Assembly: GCA_018389105.1 (NCBI GenBank)
Contig: JACATO010000648.1
Coordinates: forward strand, 434,001-498,000
Reading direction: 5' to 3'
DNA: 64,000 nucleotides
DNA from: Nautilus pompilius
Taxonomy: Eukaryota; Mollusca; Cephalopoda; Nautilida; Nautilidae
The position numbers were made by a program, and so were the translations under genes. Shown here piece by piece: positions 62,331 through 64,000 of this stretch (position 1 is the stretch's first letter; the number at the start of each line of letters is the position of its first letter). The notes under the pieces were generated by a model. The model was not told where the DNA came from. It saw nothing but the letters and a program-made list of their open reading frames with translations, and made no database searches.

Positions 62331-64000
62331 GTCAGTTTTATTTTTACTCCGGCTAACTTCCGGAATAATGAAGAGAGCTTTCCTGTTGCTAAGTTACGGA
62401 GCCAGATAAATTCGGCACAGCCATGAGATGTAATAGGGCGAGTGACGTCGCCTTCTCAGATTTTCACCAGATCACTGCGTTGTTTTGCATGGCTGAAGTA
62501 CGGATAGCTGAAGACACCAAACCAGTCAACTAATGGTTCAGTATTTGGTTTATTTTGGGGTGACGGTCCGACAGAAGGGAGATAACTTTTACAATTTATT
62601 GGGGACTGTTTATGCACGACAGTTAAGAAATGGTCACGGAAGATTAAGCAACGTTAAATATAAAACACCTATTTTATTTTTTGTGTACAATGATTTATAT
62701 AAATTTCATGAATATTTATCAATGACTTAAAAGTATATTTTAAAGTATAAAGTACATTTTTCTTTCCCCCTCCTCAGCGTCAACAAATTACACTCCGGTA
62801 CTAGAGAGTTACGCTTTAAAGATGTGCGATTTTTGGACTCGCTGGCAGTAGAAATAAACAAACTCTGAGAAAGTCTGTGAGTGGTGAACGCTCTGGAGGG
62901 TCGTGGCAAATCCCCGACCATCTGCCAAGATCGAGATCCTGATTCCTGATTCCAGTCCATACAACAAGCCTACTTAGTAGTCCTCTCAGAGTTTATTTAG
63001 GATTTCTGTGGAAACAAGGTCAACAGTTCGAGGGCCACCCAAGCGTATTAATCTCTTTCGCTGCTACAACCACACAGTGATGCCGGTTCTACTTTCATTT
63101 TCCCATTGCGAAAGACGGGGTTTAGTTTCAGCGTCACAGCGCACTGTCAGTCGACAACTAAGGAAAACAATTTACAGCACTTTTCAAGTTTTCTGTTGCT
63201 TCCGCTTCCGCTATATATTAGGAGCTACGGTAGCAACTAGCCAAAGTAAGAAAAAAATCTATTCGAGATTATGTTGGATTTTTCGGGATTTGGTGATTTT
63301 TAGAAAATTCTGTCTAAATGGGAAAAGATCTTTTACAATCACTAAGCTTTGCCTGTGACCCCTAATGACCCCCCCAGAAAGATAACAAATAAAAGGCGAT
63401 TTGTTTGCATTTTTTAAAAAAAAACTTTTACTGAGATAAAGAAACTTATAGAATTATTCAGAAAAGGTAGAAAAAAATTAGATTAATCAACAGACATCTA
63501 ATTATTTTTTTTAATAACCGAATTTTGAAGTCTGTTTACCTCGTAAGCGAATGTTTGTCCGCTTGGATCATTTTTGTCGTGCAGCCAGATGAAGATGCCC
63601 GCTCTGATTCCCATATGATATAACTGCTGTGCACCTTTTGGTGATTACTCTCGGATCCCTGTTACTCACTACCAGACAAATTCCACAAAAAGCAGAGGCA
63701 TTATTCACCGACGAACTCCGATAAAAATAGACACACATTTTTCCTCTCTCTCTCTCTCCAGGTTCTTTGTGTCCGCCTGCATTGAAATCACGTGTTCTCC
63801 TCCTCAGAGGCGATCACAGTCACTTATTCACAGTCGCATTCTCGTAACTAAACCAAATCGTGCAACCGTAGCTTTCTTTAAAATCCAACCTGCCATAAAT
63901 AAGTCCTTTATTACAAACTTGATCTGATCAATACTAGACGATTAACAAGCATACAGGCTGTAATTACAAAGGTTACTAGAAATATACTCCGAACGTCTAA
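62331..64000. other. Unassigned right end of window
   Basis: No convincing gene was seen. The frame at 63,008-63,358 (plus, 116 codons) has no recognisable domain. Short CT runs occur near 63,745. Confidence 0.35.

Overview
This is a eukaryotic, intron-rich, AT-rich window with no bacterial features. Spliced exons of F5/8C (discoidin/fucolectin-like) plus PAN-type secreted proteins and a ZU5/death-like gene, together with mariner, hAT, pogo/Tigger, SINE and LINE remnants, suggest a lophotrochozoan, most likely a gastropod or bivalve mollusc. The species is inferred and not proven. No retrovirus-like or Polinton-like element was recognised.

Layout. Bases 1-3,672 carry a LINE reverse-transcriptase scrap on the minus strand and five plus-strand exons of a ZU5-domain gene. 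Bases 3,673-8,475 are mostly unassigned, with one possible further exon near 7.0 kb. Bases 8,476-28,667 (unit A) and 31,365-51,615 (unit B) are two copies of one ~20 kb block in direct orientation, period about 22.9 kb, roughly 98-99% identical by eye. Each unit holds, in order: a tRNA-derived SINE, a decayed F5/8C paralogue (10.2-11.9 kb), pogo/Tigger fragments, a ~1.1 kb mariner, a four-exon gene for a small secreted F5/8C + PAN protein (17.8-24.7 kb and 40.7-47.6 kb), and the 3' part of a hAT transposon. The spacer (28.7-31.4 kb) contains an older, more diverged copy of the ZU5 gene's last exons. From about 52 kb the composition changes (more CpG, no unit sequence). That part holds a ~1 kb CT/GT minisatellite, a SINE, a CpG-rich promoter-like segment near 60 kb and possible first exons near 62 kb.

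The main result concerns the duplicated secreted gene. Between units A and B the signal-peptide exon, most intron sequence and the decayed paralogue are almost unchanged, yet the three exons for the mature protein differ at 44 codons by replacement and only 3 by synonymous change (hand count, excluding the end of exon 3). All cysteines and the hydrophobic core are kept. This is the pattern of diversifying selection on a recognition or effector protein. The unit A copy has a one-base length difference in exon 3 that shifts its frame, so unit B is the better candidate for a working gene.

Two short inversions of about 26 and 31 bp, each bounded by inverted repeats or lying at the duplication edge, also distinguish the two units.
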